From contig NZ_JAUNLS010000006.1 in NCBI RefSeq assembly GCF_030532325.1, positions 57,405 through 121,404 on the forward strand: a stretch of DNA of 64,000 nucleotides, given 5' to 3'. The stretch's first letter is position 1. Each line of letters opens with the position of its first letter. A program made the position numbers and the translations under genes. Below, piece by piece: positions 34,951 through 43,124 of the stretch. The notes below the pieces were generated by a model. It made no database searches and was not told the DNA's origin. It was given only the letters and a program-made list of their open reading frames with translations. This stretch comes from Corynebacterium sp. (GTDB lineage: Bacteria; Actinomycetota; Actinomycetes; Mycobacteriales; Mycobacteriaceae).

Positions 34951-34990
34951 TTGCATCCCCAGGGTGGCGCTTGCATCCCCAGGGCGGCAC
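34951..34990. repeat. Tandem duplication of a 20-bp unit upstream of mrp
   Basis: TTGCATCCCCAGGGTGGCGC is followed directly by a second copy with two changes, immediately upstream of the -35 region of mrp. It could be a duplicated regulator site or neutral slippage. Confidence 0.75.
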
Positions 34991-35013
34991 TACGGCTGGC
35001 ACGCGGCGGGGGC

Positions 35014-35019
35014 TAGAAT
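35014..35019 (+). promoter_or_regulatory. -10 element TAGAAT of mrp, leaderless arrangement
   Basis: TAGAAT ends ten bases before ATG 35030, and no Shine-Dalgarno is present. Transcription would begin at or next to the start codon. Confidence 0.55.
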
Positions 35020-35029
35020 AAACACCGAT

Positions 35030-36166
35030 ATGTCTAACGCAATTACTGAAGCCACCGTCCGCGAGGCCCTCTCGCGCGTGGAAGATCCCGAAATTGGTCG
35101 TCCCATCACCGAGCTCGGCATGGTCAAGTCGGTCGCCGTGGAGGGCAACGACATTGCCGTGGAGATTTACCTCACCATCGCCGGCTGTCCCATGAAAAAC
35201 ACTATTGAGGCCAACACCCGTGCGGTGCTGGAGGAGCTCGAGGGCGTGGGCACTGTCAGCGTCAGTCTCGATGCCATGAATGACGAGCAGCGCCGTGAGC
35301 TCAAGGCCAAGCTGCGTGGCGGCCAGGCCGAGCCAGAGATTCCCTTTGCCAAGCCTGAGTCCACCACCCGCGTGTTCGCGGTGGCCTCGGGTAAGGGAGG
35401 CGTGGGCAAGTCCTCCGTGACGGTCAACCTGGCCGCCGCCCTGCAGGCCAAGGGCCTCAAGGTCGGCATCGTGGACGCCGATATTTACGGCCACTCCGTT
35501 CCCAGCCTGCTCGGCTCCACCGCGGGCCCCACGGTCCTCGATGATGAGATGCTGCTGCCGCCCATCTCACACGGCATTAAGCACATCTCCATCGGCCAGT
35601 TCGTGGAGGGCAACGCGCCCGTGGTCTGGCGCGGCCCGATGTTGCACCGCGCGCTGCAGCAATTCCTCGCAGACGTCTTCTGGGGCGATCTCGACGTACT
35701 CCTGCTGGACCTACCACCCGGCACCGGTGACGTGGCCCTGTCCGTGGCTCAGCTCATCCCCAACGCCGAACTGCTCATCGTGACCACCCCGCAGGCCGCC
35801 GCCGCTGAGGTGGCTGAGCGCGCGGGCTCCATCGCCCAGCAGACCCGCCAGCGCGTGGCCGGCGTCATTGAAAACATGGGCGCAATGGTGCTTCCTGACG
35901 GCAGCACCATGGACATCTTTGGCAGCGGCGGCGGCAAGGTCGTAGCACAGCGCTTGTCGACGATCCTCGGCTACGACGTCCCCCTCCTCGCCGAGATCCC
36001 ACTGGACCCGGCCCTGCGCGCCGGCGGCGACGCAGGCGAGCCCATCCTCAACGCCGCACCGGAGTCTCCGGCCACCACGGCGCTGAAGTCCCTGGCCGAT
36101 AAACTGGCAATCCGCAAGGATTCCCTGGTGGGCAAGACCCTGGGTCTGGGAGTCACCCGCCACTAG
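35030..36166 (+). CDS. mrp: Mrp/ApbC-type iron-sulfur cluster carrier ATPase
   Basis: P-loop NTPase thought to assemble or carry Fe-S clusters. 378 aa. Residues 1-90 form a MIP18/DUF59 domain (VEDPEIGRPITELGMVKSV, then IAGCPMKNTIEA). The deviant Walker A GKGGVGKSS is at 121-129, followed by VDADIYGHSVPSLLG and LLDLPPGTGDVALS. The upstream open frame to 34922 is not supported. Located between an LpqZ-like lipoprotein gene and tatB, as in related genomes. Terminated by a strong shared hairpin. Confidence 0.95.
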   Translation: MSNAITEATVREALSRVEDPEIGRPITELGMVKSVAVEGNDIAVEIYLTIAGCPMKNTIEANTRAVLEELEGVGTVSVSLDAMNDEQRRELKAKLRGGQAEPEIPFAKPESTTRVFAVASGKGGVGKSSVTVNLAAALQAKGLKVGIVDADIYGHSVPSLLGSTAGPTVLDDEMLLPPISHGIKHISIGQFVEGNAPVVWRGPMLHRALQQFLADVFWGDLDVLLLDLPPGTGDVALSVAQLIPNAELLIVTTPQAAAAEVAERAGSIAQQTRQRVAGVIENMGAMVLPDGSTMDIFGSGGGKVVAQRLSTILGYDVPLLAEIPLDPALRAGGDAGEPILNAAPESPATTALKSLADKLAIRKDSLVGKTLGLGVTRH

Positions 36167-36196
36167 AGTTGCTTACGGCAGCCTAGCCGCCCTACA

Positions 36197-36244
36197 CGGC
36201 AAAAGTCGCGCCCGATCCCCTCGGATCCGGCGCGACTTTTGCCG
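36197..36244. terminator. Bidirectional terminator between mrp and tatB
   Basis: Perfect 16-bp arms CGGCAAAAGTCGCGCC / GGCGCGACTTTTGCCG between the convergent mrp and tatB, with A and T tracts inside the stem giving a U-run in each direction. Confidence 0.9.
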
Positions 36245-36285
36245 TCTAGGCCGGTTGCGTACTTTCTGAGAGGACACGCGTGAGC

Positions 36286-36963
36286 TTAGAGCACGCTGGT
36301 CCAGCTGAACCCGCCGGTGTCCTCGCTGCCAGAAGACTCGCTGCGGGTCTGGGCATCAGGTGCGGCGGGTTCCTGCTGGGCGGGTTTCTGCTGAGCTTGC
36401 TCCTGCGCTGCAAGCTCCTCAGCGCGCGGTTCAGAGCGCTGCGGCTCGGCCGGCTGGGAGTAAATCTGTGAGTAATCAAAGCCGCCCTGGGTCTGCTGGG
36501 ATGGCTGGCCGGGCTGCTGCACGGTGCCCGGTGCCGGTGTGGACTGTGCGCCCGGATGCCCCGGCTGGGGGCGCACAGAGCGCTGTGGCTGTGATTGTGA
36601 CTGTGCTTGCGGTTGCTGGCCGGCCAGGGTGGGGTTGCCCATGTCCTTGGTGATGGTGCGGGGGTCAAAGTCATCCCAGGCGGAGTCATCGCCGTCAAAC
36701 AGCGCCTTGGTGATAGCCCCCTTGGGGCCCAGCCTTCCCCACTCGGCGGCCTGGCTAATCGGCCCGCGCAGCGCCTCAAACTCGCCGCTGAACTGGCTCA
36801 TTTCCCCGTTGAGCTCGGCCTTGGCGTTGTTAATGGCCTTGCGCGCGGCATAGATAGCGGCGCGGATATCGGTAATCACACCGGGCAAACGCTCGGGGCC
36901 GATGACGACGATGCCCAGAAGGACAATCATCGCAATTTCGGGCCACCCAATTGAAGAAAACAC
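36286..36963 (-). CDS. tatB: Twin-arginine translocase subunit TatB
   Basis: 225-aa component of the Tat folded-protein export system. Single N-terminal membrane helix (IAMIVLLGIVVIGPERLPG) then an amphipathic helix (DIRAAIYAARKAINNAKAEL) and a long Gln/Pro-rich tail (residues about 115-205) ending in GGFSWTSVL, close to the C. glutamicum pattern. GTG start. It follows sigE and cseE on the same strand. Confidence 0.92.
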   Translation of the reverse strand: MFSSIGWPEIAMIVLLGIVVIGPERLPGVITDIRAAIYAARKAINNAKAELNGEMSQFSGEFEALRGPISQAAEWGRLGPKGAITKALFDGDDSAWDDFDPRTITKDMGNPTLAGQQPQAQSQSQPQRSVRPQPGHPGAQSTPAPGTVQQPGQPSQQTQGGFDYSQIYSQPAEPQRSEPRAEELAAQEQAQQKPAQQEPAAPDAQTRSESSGSEDTGGFSWTSVL

Positions 36964-37040
36964 CTTGTTATCTTAACTTGTTTCCTGCTTTTTGCTATCC
37001 AACCCACCGCAGCGCCTGGACGGCGCCCTCGCGCAGGTAC

Positions 37041-37520
37041 TTAACCGCCGCGCTGATTGTGACGAATGGCCCTGATGACCATCTCCACTCGGTCCAGGAA
37101 GTCGCGGTGTACCTCGCCGGCCGGCGTCTCCCCCGCTGCCTCTTTCGGGGCGCGGTGCTCGCGCGGGGGCAGGCTGGCAATGTCCGCTAGCTTCGCCATA
37201 AGGCCGGTAGGCATGCGCACGTCGCCGTCGATGTTGGAGTGGCGCAGACGCTCCGAGGCGTGCCGCTGGGCGTGGACGTCGGCTCGGCACTGCGGGCAGT
37301 GCACCAGGTGCACGCGGACGCGGTGCATGAACTTGTCTTCCATCTCCCCGTCCACGAAGGCCGCCACGGCCTCCGGGCCGAGGTGGCCGATGGTGTCGTT
37401 GCGCCGCGCTCGCGCCTTGGACTTATCGCGGGCCTTCCTGCGAGCCTGGCAGTCCTTGGATTCCTCGCTGCCAGCAGCACGCAGCCAGAAGGATTCGCGG
37501 CGCTGCGATGATGCCTCCAC
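37041..37520 (-). CDS. cseE: Anti-sigma factor of SigE (CseE/RseA-type)
   Basis: 159-aa zinc-associated anti-sigma factor controlling the envelope-stress sigma factor SigE. The motif HLVHCPQC (His-x3-Cys-x2-Cys, about residues 71-78) is the ZAS-type zinc site. GTG start behind AAGGAG. Located 125 bases downstream of sigE on the same strand, the usual pairing in Corynebacteriales. No membrane helix, so the protein is cytosolic. Confidence 0.88.
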   Translation of the reverse strand: MEASSQRRESFWLRAAGSEESKDCQARRKARDKSKARARRNDTIGHLGPEAVAAFVDGEMEDKFMHRVRVHLVHCPQCRADVHAQRHASERLRHSNIDGDVRMPTGLMAKLADIASLPPREHRAPKEAAGETPAGEVHRDFLDRVEMVIRAIRHNQRGG

Positions 37521-37645
37521 GCGCGCTCCTTTCCGCTCACGCTGGCCCAGGCGCTCACCATGGCCAGCTCACTACAGCTCAGCTGCACGCGGGGCGCGTG
37601 CTCAGTGCCCCGCGGCTCTATCCCTTAGATTGTAGTGAAATACGG

Positions 37646-38335
37646 CTAGCGCACGCGCAGCAGATCGCGAGCGTTATCGTCGGTCTGCGCGGCTTTCTCC
37701 AGCGCGGCGCGCAGCTGGGAGCGCCCGCGGTGGATACGCGAGCGCACGGTTCCCATCTTCACGCCGAGGGTCTCAGCGATCTCGTCATAGCTCATGCCCA
37801 CGACATCACAAAGAACCACGGCCACGCGGAAATCGGGCGCCAGATCATCGAGCGCCAGCTGCAGCGCCGGGTCCAAGTTGGCCGCACTGTAGGCCTGCTC
37901 CGGGGTCATGTCGTTGCCCGGCACGCGCTCGTAATCCTCCGGCAGGGCCTCCATGCGGATCCTCGAGCGGTGGCGCACCATATCGAGGAAGAGGTTGGTA
38001 GTGATGCGGTGCAGCCATCCCTCGAAAGTCCCGGCCTGGTACTTGTCCAGGGAGCGGAACACGCGCATGAAGGTCTCCTGGGTGAGGTCTTCGGCGTCGT
38101 GCTGATTACCGGCCAGGCGGTAGGCCAAGCGGTAGACGCCGTCGGCGTGCTCGGCCACCAGCTCCGCCCAGGAGGGCATCTCGCCTTCCCCGGCGTCGAA
38201 AGCGGCGGTTCCGGTCAGCTCCTCACCGCCAGCACCCGCCTGCTCGGCTGACTGCGAGTCATGCTCGCCATCGCCGGCGAAGGGAGAGGTGGAGGTGTTG
38301 TGGGAGTTCCGAGAATCGCGCAACTTTCGTGACAT
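37646..38335 (-). CDS. sigE: ECF RNA polymerase sigma factor SigE
   Basis: 229-aa group 4 sigma factor for envelope and surface stress. Sigma region 2 ([20 protein letters not shown]) and region 4 helix-turn-helix ([20 protein letters not shown]) are clear; a Ser/Gly/Glu-rich 60-residue N-terminal extension precedes them, longer than in minimal ECF factors. The frame opens at 38365, but ATG 38335 is more likely. Divergent from an O-methyltransferase gene, downstream genes cseE and tatB. Direct repeats and a dyad in its promoter region suggest transcriptional control. Confidence 0.93.
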   Translation of the reverse strand: MSRKLRDSRNSHNTSTSPFAGDGEHDSQSAEQAGAGGEELTGTAAFDAGEGEMPSWAELVAEHADGVYRLAYRLAGNQHDAEDLTQETFMRVFRSLDKYQAGTFEGWLHRITTNLFLDMVRHRSRIRMEALPEDYERVPGNDMTPEQAYSAANLDPALQLALDDLAPDFRVAVVLCDVVGMSYDEIAETLGVKMGTVRSRIHRGRSQLRAALEKAAQTDDNARDLLRVR

Positions 38336-38353
38336 GGGCTCTATCTTTCTATA

Positions 38354-38399
38354 TTTGGATGCCAAACTCCAGACGTGAAGCTGTAAAGATCCTGTAAAG
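38354..38399. promoter_or_regulatory. Dyad TTTGGATGCCAAA and CTGTAAAG direct repeats in the sigE promoter region
   Basis: A perfect dyad TTTGG-ATG-CCAAA (38354-38366) lies 19 bases upstream of sigE. Two exact CTGTAAAG repeats (38381-38388 and 38392-38399) are 11 bp apart, one helical turn, as is usual for OmpR-type response-regulator sites. Binding proteins are not known. Confidence 0.5.
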
Positions 38400-38474
38400 C
38401 CACCACAAGCGCCACACCCGTCACAAATCCACTGCTCTTGTGCAGGTCTGACACCACCGCGCGCACTTTTTCCC

Positions 38475-38480
38475 TAATGT
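38475..38480 (+). promoter_or_regulatory. -10 element TAATGT, leaderless arrangement for the O-methyltransferase
   Basis: TAATGT is seven bases before GTG 38488, with no Shine-Dalgarno. Expected transcription start coincides with the start codon. Confidence 0.5.
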
Positions 38481-38487
38481 TGGGGAC

Positions 38488-39132
38488 GTGAATAATACGG
38501 CTTTTGACGCACTGCGTTCCTACATCGAGAACACCAGCCAGCCCTCCGAGGCCCTCACCGGCGCCCGCGCCCACGCGGAAGAATACGGCCTTTCCGTGCC
38601 CGACGAGCCCACTGGCCAGCTGCTCGCCACCCTGGCCGCCGCCGCCAGCGGGACGGACCGCGCGCAGGCAGTTGTCATCTCCCCTGCCGCCGCGGTGGTA
38701 GGCCTCTACGTGCTCGAGGGTCTGCCCGATGCCGGCATCCTCACCTGCATCGACCCCGAGGCCGAGCACCAGGCCACCGCCAAGGCTACCTTCCGCGAGG
38801 CCGGTTACGCCTCCACCCGCTGCCGCTTCCTCCCCTCGCGCCCCCTGGAGGTCATGGGCCGCCTAGCCACTGACGCCTACCAGCTCATCTACGCCGACGT
38901 CCCCGCCCTAGACATGCCGGCGCTCATCAAGGCCGCGGTCCCCCTGCTGCGCGCACACGGCACGCTCGCCATTGCTAATTCGCTTCTCGACGCCACCGTG
39001 GCCGATCCCACCCGCACCGACCGCGACACCGCCGCCGCCCGCGAGGCAGACGAGCTCGTCCGCACGCTCGAGGGCGTGTTGGTGACTCGCCTCCCCCTGG
39101 GCTCCGGGCTCACCCTGGTGACCAAGCTCTAG
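38488..39132 (+). CDS. Class I SAM-dependent O-methyltransferase
   Basis: 214 aa, related to the actinobacterial O-methyltransferase encoded divergently from sigE (Rv1220c position). Rossmann features: an N-terminal helix bundle, AVVISPAAAVVGLYVLEGL in place of the usual glycine-rich SAM loop, then GILTCIDPEAEHQATAKATF with the acidic ribose-binding residue. The SAM loop is degenerate compared with typical family members (no clear GxGxG). Substrate unknown. Convergent with glgC. Confidence 0.8.
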   Translation: MNNTAFDALRSYIENTSQPSEALTGARAHAEEYGLSVPDEPTGQLLATLAAAASGTDRAQAVVISPAAAVVGLYVLEGLPDAGILTCIDPEAEHQATAKATFREAGYASTRCRFLPSRPLEVMGRLATDAYQLIYADVPALDMPALIKAAVPLLRAHGTLAIANSLLDATVADPTRTDRDTAAAREADELVRTLEGVLVTRLPLGSGLTLVTKL

Positions 39133-39153
39133 CCGCGCGAGCGGCCAGAGGCC

Positions 39154-40389
39154 CTAGACCACCTGGTTCTTGCCCACGACCACCACGCCGCCGTCGGATA
39201 CCTTGAAGCGCTCGGCGTCGCGCTCGCGGTCGACGCCGATAATCGCACCCTCGTTGACCTTGACGTTCTTATCCAAGATGGCGTGACGTACCACCGCACC
39301 CTTGCCGATGCGCACGCCGGGCATGAGCACCGAGCCTTCCACCGTGGCGCCGTCGGCCACGTGAACGTCTGAAGCCAGCACCGAGTTGCGCACCGTGCCG
39401 CCGGAGACGATGCAGCCCGCCGAGACCATCGAGGACTGCGCGATGCCGTTTTGCACGAACTTCGCCGGCGGCCAGTTGGCGGAATCCGTGGAGTGAATCG
39501 GCCACTTGTCGTTGTAGAGGTTGAAGATCGGGTGCACGGAGATGAGATCCATGTGCGCCTCGTAGAAGGAATCGATGGTGCCGACATCGCGCCAGTACCC
39601 GTGATCCCGCTCGGTGGAGCCGGGGACCTCGTTGGCCATGAAGTCGTAGACGTGGGCCTGGCCCTGGGAGACGAAGTAAGGGATGATGTCCCCGCCCATA
39701 TCGTGGGAGGAGTTCTCATTCTTTTCGTCGGCCAAGAGGGCGTCGATCAGCGCGCTGGCAGTGAAGACGTAGTTGCCCATGGAGGCGTAGGTCATGTTCG
39801 GGTCATCCGGGGTGGCCGGGGGATTCTCCGGCTTCTCCACGAACTCCGTGATGGTGCCCATACCGTCAGCCTGAATGCAGCCGAAGGCCGAGGCATCCGA
39901 GCGCGGCACGCGGATGCCTGCCACCGAGCAATCAAGCCCGGTGGCGATGTGTTCCTCCACCATCTGGGAGGGATCCATGCGGTAGACGTGATCGGCGCCA
40001 AAGACGATGACGTAGTCCGGTTTCTCGTCATAGATGAGGTTAAGGGACTGCACAATCGCATCGGCCGAGCCGTTGTACCAGCGCTTGCCGCGGCGCTGCT
40101 GGGCCGGCACCGAGGCGATGTACTGCGGGGTGGGCCCGGAGAGGTTCCAGGCCTGGGAGATGTGGCGGTCCAGGGAGTGGGACTTGTACTGGGTCAGCAC
40201 GGCGATTTTCAGGTAACCGGCGTTGACCAGGTTGGACAGAACAAAGTCAACGAGGCGGTAGGAACCCCCGAAGGGCACGGCGGGCTTGGCGCGGTCTTCG
40301 GTCAGCGGGAAGAGGCGCTTGCCTTCGCCGCCGGCAAGAACAATTGCTAGGACATTAGGCTGGCTTTTCACATCCTCCAACCTATTCAT
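39154..40389 (-). CDS. glgC: Glucose-1-phosphate adenylyltransferase (ADP-glucose pyrophosphorylase)
   Basis: Makes ADP-glucose from glucose-1-phosphate and ATP for glycogen (and related alpha-glucan/maltose-1-phosphate) synthesis. 411 aa. The nucleotide-binding [20 protein letters not shown], then [29 protein letters not shown] and a C-terminal left-handed beta-helix hexapeptide region are present. The frame opens at 40449, but ATG 40389 begins the family-like sequence. Divergent from glgA, with only 91 bases between the starts, so the two promoters share control DNA. Confidence 0.96.
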   Translation of the reverse strand: MNRLEDVKSQPNVLAIVLAGGEGKRLFPLTEDRAKPAVPFGGSYRLVDFVLSNLVNAGYLKIAVLTQYKSHSLDRHISQAWNLSGPTPQYIASVPAQQRRGKRWYNGSADAIVQSLNLIYDEKPDYVIVFGADHVYRMDPSQMVEEHIATGLDCSVAGIRVPRSDASAFGCIQADGMGTITEFVEKPENPPATPDDPNMTYASMGNYVFTASALIDALLADEKNENSSHDMGGDIIPYFVSQGQAHVYDFMANEVPGSTERDHGYWRDVGTIDSFYEAHMDLISVHPIFNLYNDKWPIHSTDSANWPPAKFVQNGIAQSSMVSAGCIVSGGTVRNSVLASDVHVADGATVEGSVLMPGVRIGKGAVVRHAILDKNVKVNEGAIIGVDRERDAERFKVSDGGVVVVGKNQVV

Positions 40390-40466
40390 GTTTGGCGCGC
40401 TTCGCAGTGGAAAATCGCTCAGAGTTACCCCCGCCGCGGATTTCTGCACGGGCCTGCAAGCTTCCG

Positions 40467-40472
40467 TATTCT
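40467..40472 (+). promoter_or_regulatory. -10 element TATTCT of glgA, leaderless arrangement
   Basis: TATTCT ends eight bases before ATG 40481, and no ribosome-binding site is visible. This supports ATG 40481 over GTG 40475. Confidence 0.55.
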
Positions 40473-40480
40473 AGGTGGGT

Positions 40481-41638
40481 ATGAGAGCTGGAATTTTTTC
40501 CAAAGAATATCCCCCAGAAATTTACGGCGGTGCCGGTGTGCACGTGGCCGAACTCACCCGCTTCATGCGCGAGATCATCGATGTCTCCGTTCACTGCACC
40601 GGTTCCCCTCGCGAAGAAAAAGACGTCTTTGTCCACGGCGTCGACCCAGAACTGGCCCAGGCCAACCCGGCCATCCAGACGCTGTCGACGGGCCTGCGCA
40701 TGGCCAACGCCGCCAGCGACATCGACGTCGCTCACTCCCATACCTGGTACTCCGGGCTGGGCGGCCACCTCGCCGCACGCTTCTACGGTATTCCCCACGT
40801 GGTGACCGCCCACTCGCTGGAGCCGCACCGCCCGTGGAAGCGCGAGCAGCTCGGCGGCGGCTACGAGGTCTCCTCGTGGTCGGAGAAGAACGCCATGGAG
40901 TACGCCGACGCCGTCATCGCGGTCTCCGCCGGCATGAAGGAGTCCATCCTGGACGCCTACCCACGCATCGACGCCGACAAGGTCCACGTGGTGCTCAACG
41001 GCATCGACACCGAGATGTGGTACCCGCGCCAGGCGGATTACCTGGACACCTTGGGCGTGGACAAGCAGCGCCCCATCGTCGCCTTCGTGGGGCGTATCAC
41101 CCGCCAGAAGGGCGTGAAACACCTGCTCAAGGCCGCAGCGCAGTTCGATGAGGATATCCAGCTCGTCCTTTGTGCCGGCGCCCCCGATACCCCGGAGATC
41201 GCCGCGGAGACCAAGGCTTTGGTAGAAGAGCTGCAGGCCACCCGCGATGGCGTCTACTGGGTGCAGGACATGCTCTCGCGCGAGCTGATCCAGGAGGTCT
41301 ACTCCGGTGCGGACGTCTTTGTCTGCCCCTCCATTTATGAGCCTTTGGGCATCGTCAACCTCGAGGCCATGGCCTGCGGCACCGCCGTGGTGGCCTCCAA
41401 CGTGGGTGGCATTCCGGAGGTCGTCGTCGACGGCGAAACCGGCATCCTGGTCAACTATGACGAATCCGATCCCGCCACCTTCGAGGCCGACATCGCTGCC
41501 GCCGTCAACCAGGTGGCCGCCGATAAGCAGCGCGCCGCCGCCTTCGGCGAGGCTGGGCGCACCCGCGCGGTGGAGCACTTCTCCTGGGCCACCATCGCGC
41601 AGCAGACCGTTGACATCTACCGCTCACTGATCAAGTAA
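40481..41638 (+). CDS. glgA: Glycogen synthase / ADP-glucose glucosyltransferase (GT4, actinobacterial GlgA/GlgM type)
   Basis: 385-aa retaining glycosyltransferase that extends alpha-1,4-glucan from ADP-glucose; the mycobacterial homologue can make maltose-1-phosphate. N-terminal SKEYPPEIYGGAGVHVAELT, the linker VVLNGIDTEMWYP, and the GT4 donor-site motif PSIYEPLGIVNLEAMACGTA are present. It is followed after eight bases by a GH32-like gene on the same strand. Confidence 0.94.
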   Translation: MRAGIFSKEYPPEIYGGAGVHVAELTRFMREIIDVSVHCTGSPREEKDVFVHGVDPELAQANPAIQTLSTGLRMANAASDIDVAHSHTWYSGLGGHLAARFYGIPHVVTAHSLEPHRPWKREQLGGGYEVSSWSEKNAMEYADAVIAVSAGMKESILDAYPRIDADKVHVVLNGIDTEMWYPRQADYLDTLGVDKQRPIVAFVGRITRQKGVKHLLKAAAQFDEDIQLVLCAGAPDTPEIAAETKALVEELQATRDGVYWVQDMLSRELIQEVYSGADVFVCPSIYEPLGIVNLEAMACGTAVVASNVGGIPEVVVDGETGILVNYDESDPATFEADIAAAVNQVAADKQRAAAFGEAGRTRAVEHFSWATIAQQTVDIYRSLIK

Positions 41639-41646
41639 GGAGCACC

Positions 41647-43077
41647 GTGACTTCCCACCAGCCAGAACTGCACCTCTCCCTGGAATCCGGCATCCTCGAA
41701 GCCCCCGCGGGCGTGTTGCTCGACGGCACCACCTGGCACCTGTTCTACCAGTACCGCCAGGACAAGGGCGCGCCCACCCGCTGGGGCCACACCACCTCCG
41801 AGGAAACCCCCTTCGAGTGGATGGAGTGCGATGACGTCCTGGCCCCGGCCGGCGGCGAACTCTCCCTGCGCGCGGGTTCTGTCACCGCCGAGGAGGGCTC
41901 CATCAACCTCTACTTCACCTCGGTGACCTCCACCGACACCGCGGTTCACCTGGCCCGCTTCAGCGACTTCACCGATCCCTGCGTGCTGTCCGAGGACAAG
42001 CTGGCGCTGGATCCGCACGTCACTCGCTACGGCGAGGTGGCCGGCTCCATCACCAACTACACCCGCTTCCGCTCCCCCTCGGTGGTGCCCAACTGGGCCT
42101 CGGATGACCGCGACGAGGGCCACGAGGGCTGGCTCATGCTGGCGCTAACCGGGCACTCCGACGCCCCGAAGCCGGTGATCCTGGAAAGCCCCGACGGGGT
42201 CTCCTGGACCTTCAAGGGCCCGCTGACCTTGGATGGTGACGCCGGCTTCAACGAGAGCGAGGTCCCCTCCACCTCCCCGCTTCCCCCGGTGGTCTCCCCG
42301 CGCGTGGTGCGCCTGCGCGATGAGATTGACGGCAAGATTTACGATGTCCTCCTGGTCACCCTCGAGCGCGATCACCGCGATGTCTCCGGCTACTTGGTAG
42401 GCCGCCTGGAGGGCACCACTTTTAGCATCGTCTCCGGCTTCCAGCGCATCGACTTCGGCCACGATTTCTCCCGCCCGCGCAACACCAACTTCACCACGGG
42501 CACCGTTGCCCAGGGCAAGCGCTACGACGAAGCCATCATCTTCGGCCTGCTCAACGGCGCTGGACGCGCCGACGATCCCACCCAGCAACTGGCCTTTAAG
42601 GAGGAGGGCTGGGCCAACTCCCTGGCGTTGCCGCGCCACATCACGCTGCAGGGCGGGAAGCTCTACATGACTCCCCCGCCGGGGCTGCAGGACGCCATCC
42701 TCGCCACGGATCGCGCCCGCTCCTGGACGGGCATCATGAACGTGCCAGCCGGCGGCTCGGTGGCGCTGACGCTTCTCGACGCCCACGGCAAGCCCGCCGC
42801 CGTGGTCACCCACGCTGCGGACAAGCTCACGCTGGATCGCTCCATGAGCGCGACCTTCGGCGAGTCCCAGCCGGCGGTGGCCCCGCTGGTGGAGGATGAC
42901 ACCGACGCACTGACCGTGGTGGTGGACGGCAACACCGTGGAGGTCTTTGCCGACGGCGGCCAGGCCGCCATGGCTTCGCGCGTCTACTTCGACGGCTACT
43001 GCTCCGGCATCGAGGTCGCCACCGAGGGCGGCGCCGAGGTGGAGCAGTTCTATGAGCGCAAGGGCTCTAAGTTCTAG
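41647..43077 (+). CDS. GH32/GH68-fold (sucrose-hydrolase-like) protein with altered catalytic residues
   Basis: 476-aa protein with GH32 architecture: an N-terminal five-bladed propeller and a C-terminal beta-sandwich ending about TVVVDGNTVEVFADGGQAAM. The family block around WMNDPNG followed by HLFYQY and WGH is recognisable as ILEAPAGVLLDG, WHLFYQYRQDK and RWGHTTSEE, but the nucleophile Asp is replaced (Ala in ILEAPAG). The transition-state RDP motif reads RSP (FRSPSVVP). The acid/base Glu may be preserved in NESEVPS. It is therefore probably not an ordinary invertase; it could be an inactive, carbohydrate-binding or differently active member. GTG start behind AGGAG, eight bases after glgA, so co-transcribed. 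Confidence 0.8.
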   Translation: MTSHQPELHLSLESGILEAPAGVLLDGTTWHLFYQYRQDKGAPTRWGHTTSEETPFEWMECDDVLAPAGGELSLRAGSVTAEEGSINLYFTSVTSTDTAVHLARFSDFTDPCVLSEDKLALDPHVTRYGEVAGSITNYTRFRSPSVVPNWASDDRDEGHEGWLMLALTGHSDAPKPVILESPDGVSWTFKGPLTLDGDAGFNESEVPSTSPLPPVVSPRVVRLRDEIDGKIYDVLLVTLERDHRDVSGYLVGRLEGTTFSIVSGFQRIDFGHDFSRPRNTNFTTGTVAQGKRYDEAIIFGLLNGAGRADDPTQQLAFKEEGWANSLALPRHITLQGGKLYMTPPPGLQDAILATDRARSWTGIMNVPAGGSVALTLLDAHGKPAAVVTHAADKLTLDRSMSATFGESQPAVAPLVEDDTDALTVVVDGNTVEVFADGGQAAMASRVYFDGYCSGIEVATEGGAEVEQFYERKGSKF

Positions 43078-43086
43078 AGCTATAGA

Positions 43087-43124
43087 GGCGCTGCACTAGA
43101 GCTGTTCTGGCGCTGCACTAGAGC
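43087..43124. repeat. Direct repeat at the end of the RlmA-like gene
   Basis: GGCGCTGCACTAGAGC occurs at 43087-43102 and 43109-43124; the second copy contains the stop codon of the RlmA-like gene. The gap between two convergent genes here is only 40 bases. Confidence 0.7.

Noticed and set aside
34922-35029. Longer N-terminus for Mrp
   Set aside because: The extra 36 codons run through the tandem 20-bp repeat and the promoter and do not resemble the MIP18 domain; ATG 35030 matches the family.
41647-43077. Active invertase/levanase annotation
   Set aside because: The catalytic Asp and RDP motif are altered, so ordinary fructan hydrolysis is not supported.
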